A stretch of DNA of 63,798 nt from contig JAGIBL010000011.1 of assembly GCA_017744365.1 (NCBI GenBank), positions 1 to 63,798 on the forward strand, written 5' to 3'. This stretch comes from Nocardioidaceae bacterium (GTDB taxonomy: Bacteria; Actinomycetota; Actinomycetes; Propionibacteriales; Nocardioidaceae). Below are positions 1 to 6,420 of the stretch, piece after piece. A program made the position numbers and the translations under genes. The notes below the pieces were generated by a model. That model was not told the origin of the DNA. It saw only the letters and a program-made list of their open reading frames with translations, and did not search any database. Each line of letters opens with the position of its first letter. Position 1 is the first letter of the stretch.

Positions 1-119
1 AGCAGGCACCAGTCCAGGACTTCGTGGAAGTGCCGGACCTCGGCGGCGTCGCGCTCGGTGCGCGTGCGACGAACGGCCGCGAGGGCGGCGGCTTCGTCGA
101 GGGTCCGGGTCTGCTTCAT
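1..119 (-). CDS. N-terminal fragment of a probable DUF222/HNH-family protein (cut by left edge)
   Basis: Only the first 39 residues are inside the window (begins MKQTRTLDEAAALAAVRR, then an acidic/basic helix ending EVLDWCL). The helical, Arg/Glu-rich start resembles the N-termini of the DUF222 (13E12-type) proteins that carry HNH nuclease domains in Nocardioidaceae, but nothing diagnostic is visible, so the family is an inference. The ATG at 117-119 is preceded on the minus strand by a TAGATT -10 box (126-131) with a 6-nt gap, which predicts a leaderless transcript and supports this start. A DUF222/HNH C-terminus lies at the other end of the window in the same orientation. Confidence 0.45.
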   Translation of the reverse strand, partial: MKQTRTLDEAAALAAVRRTRTERDAAEVRHFHEVLDWCL

Positions 120-360
120 GCGAAGAATCTACGGGCGACCACCGACAGTTTCGATGTCCGGAACCCCCATGAAACAAGGGGAATCTAGAAGGTCGGCGTA
201 TGCGGCCACGGCTCCCAGCGGGCCGGTGATCGGGATGAGCGCGGCCAGCGCCGAGGCCGTCACCGCCGCACGTTCGCCATCGGCCGACGCGACCGTGAAC
301 CGATCCGGGGGCTCCCGACGACAAGCACGGTGACGCGTTCCCTCACCCAGGAGTCCTCCC
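120..360. other. intergenic region without a convincing gene
   Basis: This stretch holds the leaderless promoter of the leftmost gene (126-131) and the ribosome binding site of the gene at 361. Short open frames on both strands have no ribosome binding site and no recognisable protein features. I see no RNA gene or strong hairpin. Confidence 0.4.
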
Positions 361-792
361 ATGCTTGCTGTCCTCGCGCGCCGTGCCGGTCGCGGTCTCG
401 GCTACGGCCTTCTCGTCGGCCTCGGCGTCGGCGTCCTCGCCCGCACGATGATGCGGGCGGTCGCGCTCGCGGCAGGGGAGGAGACCGGGTTCTCGCTGGG
501 GATCAGCCTGGCCATCGTCGGGATGCTGACCGTGGTCACGCTGCCCGGTGCCCTGATGCTCGGGCTCTGGCAGGGGCGGGGCCGGTGGGTCGCGGTCGGG
601 GTGAGCGCGGTGCTCGTCGTCGGGGTGCACCTGCCCGAGGCGGCGGCGGTGCTGACCGGAGACGAGGCGGCGGTGCTGTCCACCGGGCGCTGGCTGCTGC
701 TGGGCGCGGTCCTCGCCGTGTGGGTGGCGGGACTGGCGCTGCTGTTGCGCTGCCTGGCCCGGTGGACCCGGGTCACAGCTCCAGCGTGTTGA
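361..792 (+). CDS. small four-helix integral membrane protein of unknown function
   Basis: 143 residues with four hydrophobic segments at about 13-36, 44-69, 75-98 and 108-131, so a small polytopic membrane protein. The ATG follows an AGGAG ribosome binding site with an 8-nt gap. I do not recognise a family. Its last 20 nt overlap the convergent cupin gene (773-1129), so the two transcripts collide. No conserved charged or metal-binding motif is apparent in the membrane segments. Confidence 0.65.
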   Translation: MLAVLARRAGRGLGYGLLVGLGVGVLARTMMRAVALAAGEETGFSLGISLAIVGMLTVVTLPGALMLGLWQGRGRWVAVGVSAVLVVGVHLPEAAAVLTGDEAAVLSTGRWLLLGAVLAVWVAGLALLLRCLARWTRVTAPAC

Positions 793-1129
793 TCCCCGGC
801 GCCGGGTCGGTGCGGGTGAACTCGACGAAGCGGGCGTCCGCATCGACGTGCACGTTGTGGCCGGGGCGCAGGTGGTACGCCTGGCCGGCGGTGAGCACCT
901 CCTGCTCTCCGTCGGTGTAGCGGACCGTGCAGCCGCCCTCGAGCACGTAGCCGAAGTGGTCCTCCTGGCAGGCGCCGCCGGGCAGCTCGGCGAACCACTC
1001 GCCGGTGTCCAGGCCGGCCTTCCACTCCTCCAGCGCGACGATCATCCCGCCGGAGACCGCGCGGTGCTGGCGGCCCAGGCCGTCGAGCTCGACGGCGATC
1101 TCGGTGTTCTCGGTGGTGAAGGTGCCCAT
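773..1129 (-). CDS. cupin-domain protein
   Basis: 118 residues. The middle and C-terminal half form a single cupin barrel: the run with DHFGYVLEGG, a GQAYHLRPGHN motif and a final strand FVEFTRTD are typical of the conserved cupin motifs, with His residues able to hold a metal. Substrate unknown. Two ATGs lie in tandem (1132 and 1129); an AAAGGAGA box fits 1129 best. The gene is divergent from a MerR regulator and its promoter carries the regulator's dyad between -35 and -10, so it is probably the MerR target, perhaps a small-molecule or metal-linked detoxification protein (inference). Confidence 0.75.
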   Translation of the reverse strand: MGTFTTENTEIAVELDGLGRQHRAVSGGMIVALEEWKAGLDTGEWFAELPGGACQEDHFGYVLEGGCTVRYTDGEQEVLTAGQAYHLRPGHNVHVDADARFVEFTRTDPAPGINTLEL

Positions 1130-1157
1130 CATGTTCTCCTTTCCCGAAGGGAAGGCG

Positions 1158-1224
1158 ACCGTAGACCTTGCACCCGCCTGCAAGGTCAAGCCTTGACCTT
1201 GCACCCGGGTGCCGGGTCTACCGT
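1158..1224. promoter_or_regulatory. pair of divergent MerR-type promoters with dyads in 20-bp spacers
   Basis: Minus strand: -35 TTGACC (1184-1189), 20-bp spacer, -10 TACGGT (1158-1163) for the cupin gene; the spacer region holds a perfect 9-bp inverted repeat GACCTTGCA-N6-TGCAAGGTC (1164-1187). Plus strand: -35 TTGACC (1193-1198), 20-bp spacer, -10 TACCGT (1219-1224) for merR, with palindrome GCACCCGGGTGC (1201-1212) in the spacer. Overlong 19-20 bp spacers with a central dyad are the hallmark of MerR-activated promoters. Confidence 0.8.
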
Positions 1225-1230
1225 GGACGG

Positions 1231-1755
1231 ATGCGGATCTCCGAGCTCGCCGAGCGGGTGGGAGTGCCCACCTCGACGGTGCGCTACTACGAGCGGGTCG
1301 GGTTGCTCGCCGCTCCGGCGCGGACGCCCTCCGGCTACCGCGCGTACGACGACGCCGCCGCTGCCCGGCTGCTGTTCGTCACCCGGGCCCGGCACATGGG
1401 GCTCACCTGCGAGCAGATCACCACGCTGCTCCCGGTCTGGGAGGGCAGCAACTGCGGTGCCGCCCGGCTCGGGGTGACCCGGCTCGTCGAGGAGAAGCAG
1501 GCCGAGATCGCGCTGCGGATCGCCGAGCTCGAGGCCTTCGCCCGCGAGCTCGACCGGGTCCGCAGCACCCTCGAGGACGAACCCGTCCCGGACCACTGCC
1601 GGGCCGACCTGAGCTGCTGCGTCCCCGAGGCGGCCGGGCCGGTGACGGTCGAGCTCAGCGCTGTCGGGCTCAGCGCTGTCGGGCTCAGCGTTGTCGGGCT
1701 CAGCGCTCCTCGCGGAACTCCACGTGCCGGCGCGCCAGCGGGTCGTACTTGCTGA
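1231..1755 (+). CDS. MerR-family transcriptional regulator
   Basis: 174 residues. The N-terminal winged helix-turn-helix (1-70) begins [20 protein letters not shown] and contains the usual YRAYD wing, followed by a long coiled coil (about 85-115). Cysteines at 75, 123, 129 and 130 sit where mercury/heavy-metal MerR proteins place their thiol ligands, so a metal or thiol-reactive inducer is plausible but not shown. The ATG is 6 nt after the -10 box TACCGT, predicting a leaderless mRNA. The tail is a 15-bp tandem repeat (LSAVG units) and its last 56 nt run antisense through the 3' end of rpmG. Confidence 0.85.
   Translation: MRISELAERVGVPTSTVRYYERVGLLAAPARTPSGYRAYDDAAAARLLFVTRARHMGLTCEQITTLLPVWEGSNCGAARLGVTRLVEEKQAEIALRIAELEAFARELDRVRSTLEDEPVPDHCRADLSCCVPEAAGPVTVELSAVGLSAVGLSVVGLSAPRGTPRAGAPAGRTC
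1654..1698 (+). repeat. three 15-bp tandem units in the merR tail
   Basis: Units of CTCAGCGCTGTCGGG at 1654-1668, 1669-1683 and (one change) 1684-1698, followed by a partial fourth that contains the stop codon of the opposite-strand rpmG gene. In the merR frame each unit adds five residues (LSAVG). Confidence 0.85.
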
Positions 1756-1870
1756 GCACGAGCCGGTCGGGGTCGTTGCGACGGTTCTTCCGGGTCACGT
1801 AGGTGTACCCGGTGCCGGCGGTCGAGCGGAGCTTGACCACCGGGCGCACGTCGCTGCTCCTGGTCGCCAT
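1700..1870 (-). CDS. rpmG: 50S ribosomal protein L33, zinc-independent form
   Basis: 56 residues, starting [17 protein letters not shown] and containing the L33 core [14 protein letters not shown] and KYDP. It has no cysteine at all, so it is the C-minus paralogue that does not need the zinc ribbon. It lies just downstream of the zinc-independent L31 gene (ATG at 1868-1870, 3 nt after that gene's stop) and shares its Zur-box promoter. Its stop overlaps the tandem repeat in the convergent merR gene. Confidence 0.93.
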   Translation of the reverse strand: MATRSSDVRPVVKLRSTAGTGYTYVTRKNRRNDPDRLVLSKYDPLARRHVEFREER

Positions 1871-1873
1871 GGC

Positions 1874-2092
1874 TCAGCCCTTCCCGTAGCGCCGCTGGAA
1901 CCGCTCGACGCGGCCCTCGCTGTCCAGGGTCCGGGTGGTGCCGGTCCAGAACGGGTGGCTGTCGCTGGTGATGTCGACGTCGATGGTCTGCACGCCGCGC
2001 CCGGCCAGGGTCGAGCGGGTCACGAAGACCTTCTTGGTGGCACGGTCGCGGAAGGCGACCGGTCCGTAGGTGGGGTGAATGTCGCTTCGCAT
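1874..2092 (-). CDS. rpmE2: 50S ribosomal protein L31 type B, zinc-independent form
   Basis: 72 residues beginning MRSDIHPTYGPVAFRD, with DSHPFWTG and RVERFQRRYGK at the end, the type B L31 pattern. The CxxC zinc knuckles of L31 type A are absent. The ATG at 2092 follows GAGGAAGAC. A Zur-like palindrome lies 12 nt upstream. In actinobacteria such paralogues replace the zinc-containing L31/L33 when zinc is scarce, releasing zinc; here the gene order is L31 then L33, co-transcribed leftward. Confidence 0.95.
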   Translation of the reverse strand: MRSDIHPTYGPVAFRDRATKKVFVTRSTLAGRGVQTIDVDITSDSHPFWTGTTRTLDSEGRVERFQRRYGKG

Positions 2093-2103
2093 GTCTTCCT
2101 CAA

Positions 2104-2118
2104 TGAGAATCGTTCTCA
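2104..2118. promoter_or_regulatory. Zur-type operator
   Basis: TGAGAATCGTTCTCA is a perfect 6-bp inverted repeat around TCG and matches the actinobacterial Zur pattern (TGAAAATnATTTTCA-like). It sits between the thiolase stop (2129) and the L31 start (2092), so it should repress L31/L33 when zinc is plentiful. Confidence 0.8.
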
Positions 2119-2128
2119 AAACATTCCC

Positions 2129-3307
2129 TCAGAGCCGCTCGATGATGGTGGCGTTGGCCAGCCCGCCGGCCTCGCACATCACCTGCAGCCCGTAGCGGCC
2201 GCCGTTCTGCTCGAGCGCCCCGAGCAGGGTGGTGGTGAGCCGGGCGCCGGAGGCGCCGAGCGGGTGCCCGATCGCGATCGCACCGCCGTTGACGTTGACC
2301 TTGCCGAGGTCGGCACCGGTCTCGGCCTGCCAGGCCAGCACCACCGACGCGAACGCCTCGTTGACCTCGAAGGCGTCGATGTCGCCGATGCCCAGGCCGG
2401 CCCGCTTCAGCACCTTCTCGGTCGCGGGGATGATGCCGGTCAGCATCAGGATCGGGTCGTCGCCGACCACTGCGAACGAGTGCAGCCGGGCCCGCGGGGT
2501 CAGTCCGAGCCGGGATGCGGCCTCCTCGCTGGTGACCAGCACCGCGGCCGAGCCGTCGTTGACCGGGGAGCTGTTGCCCGCGGTCACCTTCCAGTCGATC
2601 TCGGGATAGCGGGCCGCCCAGTCCTCGCTGAAGAACGCGGGCCTGAGCCCGGCCAGCACCTCGGTGGTGGTCGCGGGCCGGATGGTCTCGTCGATGCGCA
2701 GGTCGTTGACGTAGGTGACCTGGCCGTCGAAGCGACCGTCCTTCCACGCCTGCGCGGCGCGCTCGTGGGACATCGCCGAGAACTCGTCGAGCTGGGCGCG
2801 CGACAGGTTCCACTTCTGCGCGATCAGCTCGGCGCTGATGCCCTGGGGGACCAGGCCGGACCCGTTCCCGGCTCCGTACCGGGCGTGCACCTGCGGCCCG
2901 GCGAAGTCCTTGCCGGCGAACTGGCTGCCGATAGGGATCCGGCTCATCGACTCGATCCCCGAGGCCACCGCGACGTCGTACGCGCCGGCGATCACGCCCT
3001 GGGCGGCGAAGTGGAGCGCCTGCTGGCTGCTGCCGCACTGCCGGTCCACGGTCACGCCCGGGACGGACTCGGGGTAGCCGGCCGCGAGCAGCGCCCAGCG
3101 AGCGGTGTTGCCGGACTGCTCGCCGACCTGGCCGACGGCGCCGCTGATGACGTCGTCGATCTCGGCCGGGTCGATCCCGGTGCGCTCCACGAGGGCACGC
3201 AGCGCGTGCGCGTGCAGGTCGACCGGGTGCACCTCGCTGTAGGCGCCACCCGGCTTGCCCTTGGCGAGCGGGGTGCGGACCGCGTCGACGATGACTGCTG
3301 AGCTCAT
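2129..3307 (-). CDS. thiolase family protein (acetyl-CoA C-acyltransferase)
   Basis: 392 residues, full length for a thiolase. The nucleophilic Cys91 lies in DRQCGSSQQA, His348 in IAIGHPLGASGA and the second active Cys378 in MCEAGGLANA, so the Cys-His-Cys triad is intact. It would cleave 3-oxoacyl-CoA with CoA in a beta-oxidation type pathway, or run in reverse. The start overlaps the stop of the upstream SDR gene by 4 nt (ATGA), indicating translational coupling. The pair is divergent from an HxlR regulator. Confidence 0.93.
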   Translation of the reverse strand: MSSAVIVDAVRTPLAKGKPGGAYSEVHPVDLHAHALRALVERTGIDPAEIDDVISGAVGQVGEQSGNTARWALLAAGYPESVPGVTVDRQCGSSQQALHFAAQGVIAGAYDVAVASGIESMSRIPIGSQFAGKDFAGPQVHARYGAGNGSGLVPQGISAELIAQKWNLSRAQLDEFSAMSHERAAQAWKDGRFDGQVTYVNDLRIDETIRPATTTEVLAGLRPAFFSEDWAARYPEIDWKVTAGNSSPVNDGSAAVLVTSEEAASRLGLTPRARLHSFAVVGDDPILMLTGIIPATEKVLKRAGLGIGDIDAFEVNEAFASVVLAWQAETGADLGKVNVNGGAIAIGHPLGASGARLTTTLLGALEQNGGRYGLQVMCEAGGLANATIIERL

Positions 3308-3993
3308 GACGTGAACCTTCCTGTGGTGAGGGTGGAGAGGGCGGCGCGCACGGTGCGGGCCGTCTCGTCGGCCTGGGACTCGTCCTCGCCCGCGGCGAGG
3401 TCGTCGAGGATCCGGGCGACGACGTCGGCCGGATCTCCCTTGGCGACGTCGAGCGCGGCCGTCATCGGGGTGTCGGTGTAGCCGAGGTGGGCGCCGAGCA
3501 CCTGGGTGCCCTGGCCGGCGAGCTCGAGGCGCACGCTGTTGGTCAGGCCCCAGAAGGCCGCCTTGGACGGGCTGTACGCGCCGGGCGTGGCGAGCCAGCT
3601 CAGCACGGAGTGCACGTCCAGGACGGCACCGCCGCCCGCCTTGGCCAGCGCCGGCGCGAAGCCGCGCACCAGCGCGAGCGGTCCGAACACGTTGGTCTCG
3701 AAGGTCGCCCGGATCTCGTCCATCGGCGCCTCGAGCAGCGAGCGCGGACCGGTGGCACCGGCGTTGTTGACCAGCAGGGTCACGTCGGAGGCGACGTCGA
3801 CCGCGGCGCGCACCTGCTCCTCGTCGGTCACGTCGAGGAGGAGCGGCACGACGCGCGCGTCGTCCCAGTCGACCTCGCGTCGCGCGCCGGCGTACACCTT
3901 CGCGGCGCCCCGGTCGAGAAGCTGCCGGACGAACTCGCGTCCCAGCCCGCCGCTCGCTCCGGTGACCACCGCCACGCTTCCGTTGATGTCCAT
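3304..3993 (-). CDS. SDR-family NAD(P)-dependent oxidoreductase
   Basis: 229 residues from the ATG at 3993, chosen because GAGGAG lies 5 nt upstream. Rossmann motif TGASGGLG near residue 14, NNAG in the fourth strand, catalytic Ser (HSVLSW) and YSPSK (Tyr-x3-Lys). Likely oxidises or reduces a hydroxy/keto intermediate passed to or from the coupled thiolase. Its promoter region contains a direct repeat shared with the divergent HxlR gene. Confidence 0.9.
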   Translation of the reverse strand: MDINGSVAVVTGASGGLGREFVRQLLDRGAAKVYAGARREVDWDDARVVPLLLDVTDEEQVRAAVDVASDVTLLVNNAGATGPRSLLEAPMDEIRATFETNVFGPLALVRGFAPALAKAGGGAVLDVHSVLSWLATPGAYSPSKAAFWGLTNSVRLELAGQGTQVLGAHLGYTDTPMTAALDVAKGDPADVVARILDDLAAGEDESQADETARTVRAALSTLTTGRFTS

Positions 3994-4017
3994 GCCCGCT
4001 CCTCTGGATCGCATTTT

Positions 4018-4067
4018 TGAAGTCAGGTGGGGAACGCTACGCTCTGGGTTCAGATTCCTGAAGTCAG
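4018..4067. promoter_or_regulatory. candidate HxlR operator: direct repeat TGAAGTCAG
   Basis: TGAAGTCAG occurs at 4018-4026 and 4059-4067, 41 bp apart, in the 95-bp gap between the divergent SDR-thiolase and hxlR-type genes. The second copy is part of a small dyad TTCAG-ATTC-CTGAA. Same-face spacing and position suggest an operator; binding is inferred. Confidence 0.5.
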
Positions 4068-4088
4068 TTCCGATGTGAGGTGGCCGAC

Positions 4089-4562
4089 ATGCAGCTGCGC
4101 ACGCCCCTGGACGACCGGTCCCGGTGGTCCTCGATCGGCCGCTGTCCGATCGAGAAGGCGATGGGCCTGGTCGGCTCGCGCCCGGCGATGCTGCTGATGC
4201 GCGAGGCGCACTACGGCACCCGCCGGTTCGACGACTTCGTCACCCGGGTCGGGATCGCGCCGGCGACCGCGGCCACGCACCTGCGCGCGCTCACCGAGGC
4301 CGGGCTGCTGGAGCGGCGGCCCTACCAGGAGGAGGGGGTACGCGCCCGCGACGAGTACGTGCTCACCCCGGCCGGGGAGGACCTGATGCCCGTGGTGATC
4401 GGCCTGTTCGCCTGGGGAGTGCGGCACACCGACGGTGCCGACGACCTGCAGTTCGCCCATGCCGGGTGCGGTCGGGTGGTCGACGTACGGGTGGAGTGCA
4501 CCGCCGGGCACGAGGTCGCGCCCGACGACGTCGTCGTACGGCTCAGGAGGCGAGCTCGCTGA
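4089..4562 (+). CDS. HxlR-family (winged HTH) transcriptional regulator
   Basis: 157 residues from ATG 4089 (GAGG 8 nt upstream); an in-frame GTG at 4080 is an alternative. The family pattern is clear: CPIEKAMGLVGSRPAMLLMRE, then RFDDFVTRVGIAPATAATHL recognition region and the wing ending YVLTPAGEDL. It has a C-terminal extension with Cys and His (HAGCGR, CTAGHE) that may sense redox state or metal. It probably controls the divergent SDR-thiolase pair. The last 20 nt overlap the convergent FAD reductase. Confidence 0.88.
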   Translation: MQLRTPLDDRSRWSSIGRCPIEKAMGLVGSRPAMLLMREAHYGTRRFDDFVTRVGIAPATAATHLRALTEAGLLERRPYQEEGVRARDEYVLTPAGEDLMPVVIGLFAWGVRHTDGADDLQFAHAGCGRVVDVRVECTAGHEVAPDDVVVRLRRRAR

Positions 4563-5727
4563 GCGGGACCCCCGGGTCCCGCAGCCGCTCGTCGAACGGC
4601 TGCCCGACGATCTCGCGGATCGGGCCGATCGCGTCCCAGTCGTTGGCGTGCATGCCGGCGACCACCCGGCCACCGGCCACCCAGAACGCGGTGTAGACCC
4701 GGTCGCCGCCGGTCTCGCCGCGTACGACCAGCTCGTCGAAGCCCTCGGGGCCGACGTTGCCGACCAGCTCCATGCCGAAGTCGTACTGGTCGGTGAAGAA
4801 GTACGGCAGCCGGGTGTAGGGCTCGTCGCCGCCGAGCATCACCCCGGCCACGTGCTTGCCCTGCTCGATGGCGTTGTCCCAGTGCTCGACCCGGACCCGC
4901 CGGCCCAGCACCGGGTGGTCCTGGTTGGCCACGTCGCCGGCCGCGAACACGGCCGGGTCGGCCGAGCGCAGCCGGGCGTCGACCAGCAGGCCGTTGTCCA
5001 CCGCGAGGCCGGCGTCGCGCCCGACCTGGTCGTCGGGGGCCGCGCCGATCCCGACCACGACGAGGTCGGGGGTGACCCGGTGCCCGTCGGCCAGGGTCAC
5101 CTCGCCGTCGCTCACCGACGCGATCGAGGTGCCCAGGTGCAGGTCGACGCCGTGCTCGCGGTGCAGTGCGGCGAACGAGGCGCCCAGCTCGGGGCCCATC
5201 ACCGCGAGCAGCGGCTGGGCGGCGGTCTCGACCGCCGTCACCTCGGCGCCGGCGTGCCGCGCCGCCGAGGCCACCTCCAGGCCGATCCAGCCGGCGCCGA
5301 CGATGAGCACCGTGCCCTGGAGCCGGTCCTTGAGCCGCAGCGAGTCCTCCAGGGTGCGCAGGTAGAGCGGCTGCAGCGGCTCGAGGTCGGCCAGCCGGCG
5401 CGGCTGCGACCCGGTGGTCAGCAGCAGCCGGTCGTAGGAGATCTGTGTGCCTGCCACCTCGACGTGCTTGCGGTCCCGGTCGATGGCGGTGACCCGGGCG
5501 TCCGTGCGCAGGTCGACCTGCTGGTCGGCGTACCAGGCGCGGTCGTGCACGAAGACGACGTCGGGCTCCTTGTCGCCGAGCAGCACGCTCTTGGACAGCG
5601 GCGGTCGCTCGTACGGCGGGTGCGGCTCGGCCCCGAGCAGGGTGATGTCCTCGGTGTAGCCCTGCTTGCGCAGCTCCTCCACGGCGTTCGCGCCGGCGAG
5701 CCCGGCTCCGACGACGACGATGTTCAC
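4543..5727 (-). CDS. FAD-dependent NAD(P)H:ferredoxin reductase-like oxidoreductase
   Basis: 394 residues from GTG 5727, chosen for an AGGAGG box just upstream. FAD-binding GAGLAGANA (about residue 7), PPYERPPLSK, NAD-binding GAGWIGLEVA mid-protein and the second FAD motif VFAAGDVAN are typical of rubredoxin/ferredoxin reductases serving cytochrome P450 or dioxygenase systems. The start overlaps the folE stop by 4 nt, so the two proteins are made together. No ferredoxin or P450 gene is nearby, so its electron acceptor is unknown. Confidence 0.9.
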   Translation of the reverse strand: MNIVVVGAGLAGANAVEELRKQGYTEDITLLGAEPHPPYERPPLSKSVLLGDKEPDVVFVHDRAWYADQQVDLRTDARVTAIDRDRKHVEVAGTQISYDRLLLTTGSQPRRLADLEPLQPLYLRTLEDSLRLKDRLQGTVLIVGAGWIGLEVASAARHAGAEVTAVETAAQPLLAVMGPELGASFAALHREHGVDLHLGTSIASVSDGEVTLADGHRVTPDLVVVGIGAAPDDQVGRDAGLAVDNGLLVDARLRSADPAVFAAGDVANQDHPVLGRRVRVEHWDNAIEQGKHVAGVMLGGDEPYTRLPYFFTDQYDFGMELVGNVGPEGFDELVVRGETGGDRVYTAFWVAGGRVVAGMHANDWDAIGPIREIVGQPFDERLRDPGVPLSELAS

Positions 5728-6329
5728 GATGTCCTCCTGGTGAGTGCGAGGAACTCGGCCCGGCTGCACTGGTCGTCGCGCAGCCGTCCGAACAGGGCCG
5801 AGGTGGCCGTGCGCGCTCCCGGTACCCGGGCGCCGCGCAGGCTCATGCAGGTGTGCTCCGCCTCGATGACCACGCCGACGCCGCGCGGGTCCAGCTCGCG
5901 CTGCAGGTGGTCGGCGATGTTCATCGTCAGCCGCTCCTGGGTCTGCGGGCGGCGGGCATGCAGCTCGACCATCCGGGCGAGCTTGGAGAGACCGAGGATC
6001 CGGCTGCCCGGCAGGTAGCCGACGTGCGCGACGCCGACGAACGGCAGCACGTGGTGCTCGCAGAGCGACTGGACCGGGATGTCCTGCACGAGGACGAGTT
6101 CATCGTAGTTCTCGTCGTTGGGGAAGGTGGTGAGCTCGAACTCGGGGGCGCTGGTCATCTCGAGCAGCGCGTGCGCCATCCGCCGCGGCGTCTCGGCCAG
6201 GTTCTCGTCGGTGAGGTCGAGCCCGAGCGCGCTCAGCAGGTCGGCCGCCGCGCGCTCGGCCGCGTCGGGGTCGCGGTCGGGGACCGGACGTGTGATCCGG
6301 GGGCGCCAGGGGGAGGTCGCGAGGGACAT
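5724..6329 (-). CDS. folE: GTP cyclohydrolase I
   Basis: 201 residues. Converts GTP to 7,8-dihydroneopterin triphosphate, the first step to tetrahydrofolate or pterins. The zinc ligands Cys90 and His93 (SLCEHHVLPF) and Cys161 (EHTCMSLRGAR) and the EETPRRMA-like region (AETPRRMAHA) are all present. ATG 6329 lies 7 nt after the TAGGTT -10 box, so the mRNA is predicted leaderless. It is not next to other folate genes; instead it is coupled to a FAD reductase. It may be a second, non-housekeeping FolE (inference). Confidence 0.95.
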   Translation of the reverse strand: MSLATSPWRPRITRPVPDRDPDAAERAAADLLSALGLDLTDENLAETPRRMAHALLEMTSAPEFELTTFPNDENYDELVLVQDIPVQSLCEHHVLPFVGVAHVGYLPGSRILGLSKLARMVELHARRPQTQERLTMNIADHLQRELDPRGVGVVIEAEHTCMSLRGARVPGARTATSALFGRLRDDQCSRAEFLALTRRTS

Positions 6330-6336
6330 GTCCCCG

Positions 6337-6366
6337 AACCTAGAACGCACCTCGTTCTTGTGTCAA
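6337..6366 (-). promoter_or_regulatory. folE promoter (leaderless)
   Basis: Minus strand: TTGACA (6361-6366), 18-bp spacer, TAGGTT (6337-6342), then 7 nt to the ATG. The hexamers are close to the housekeeping consensus and put the transcription start at or beside the start codon. Confidence 0.7.
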
Positions 6367-6420
6367 TGATCTTTATTTTTAGAAACGGAAGTCGGTGCCT
6401 GCTGTGAAGATGGGGGCACC

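Noticed and set aside
58-333. 91-residue open frame on the plus strand
   Set aside because: No ribosome binding site, basic low-complexity product, overlaps the left-edge gene and its promoter.
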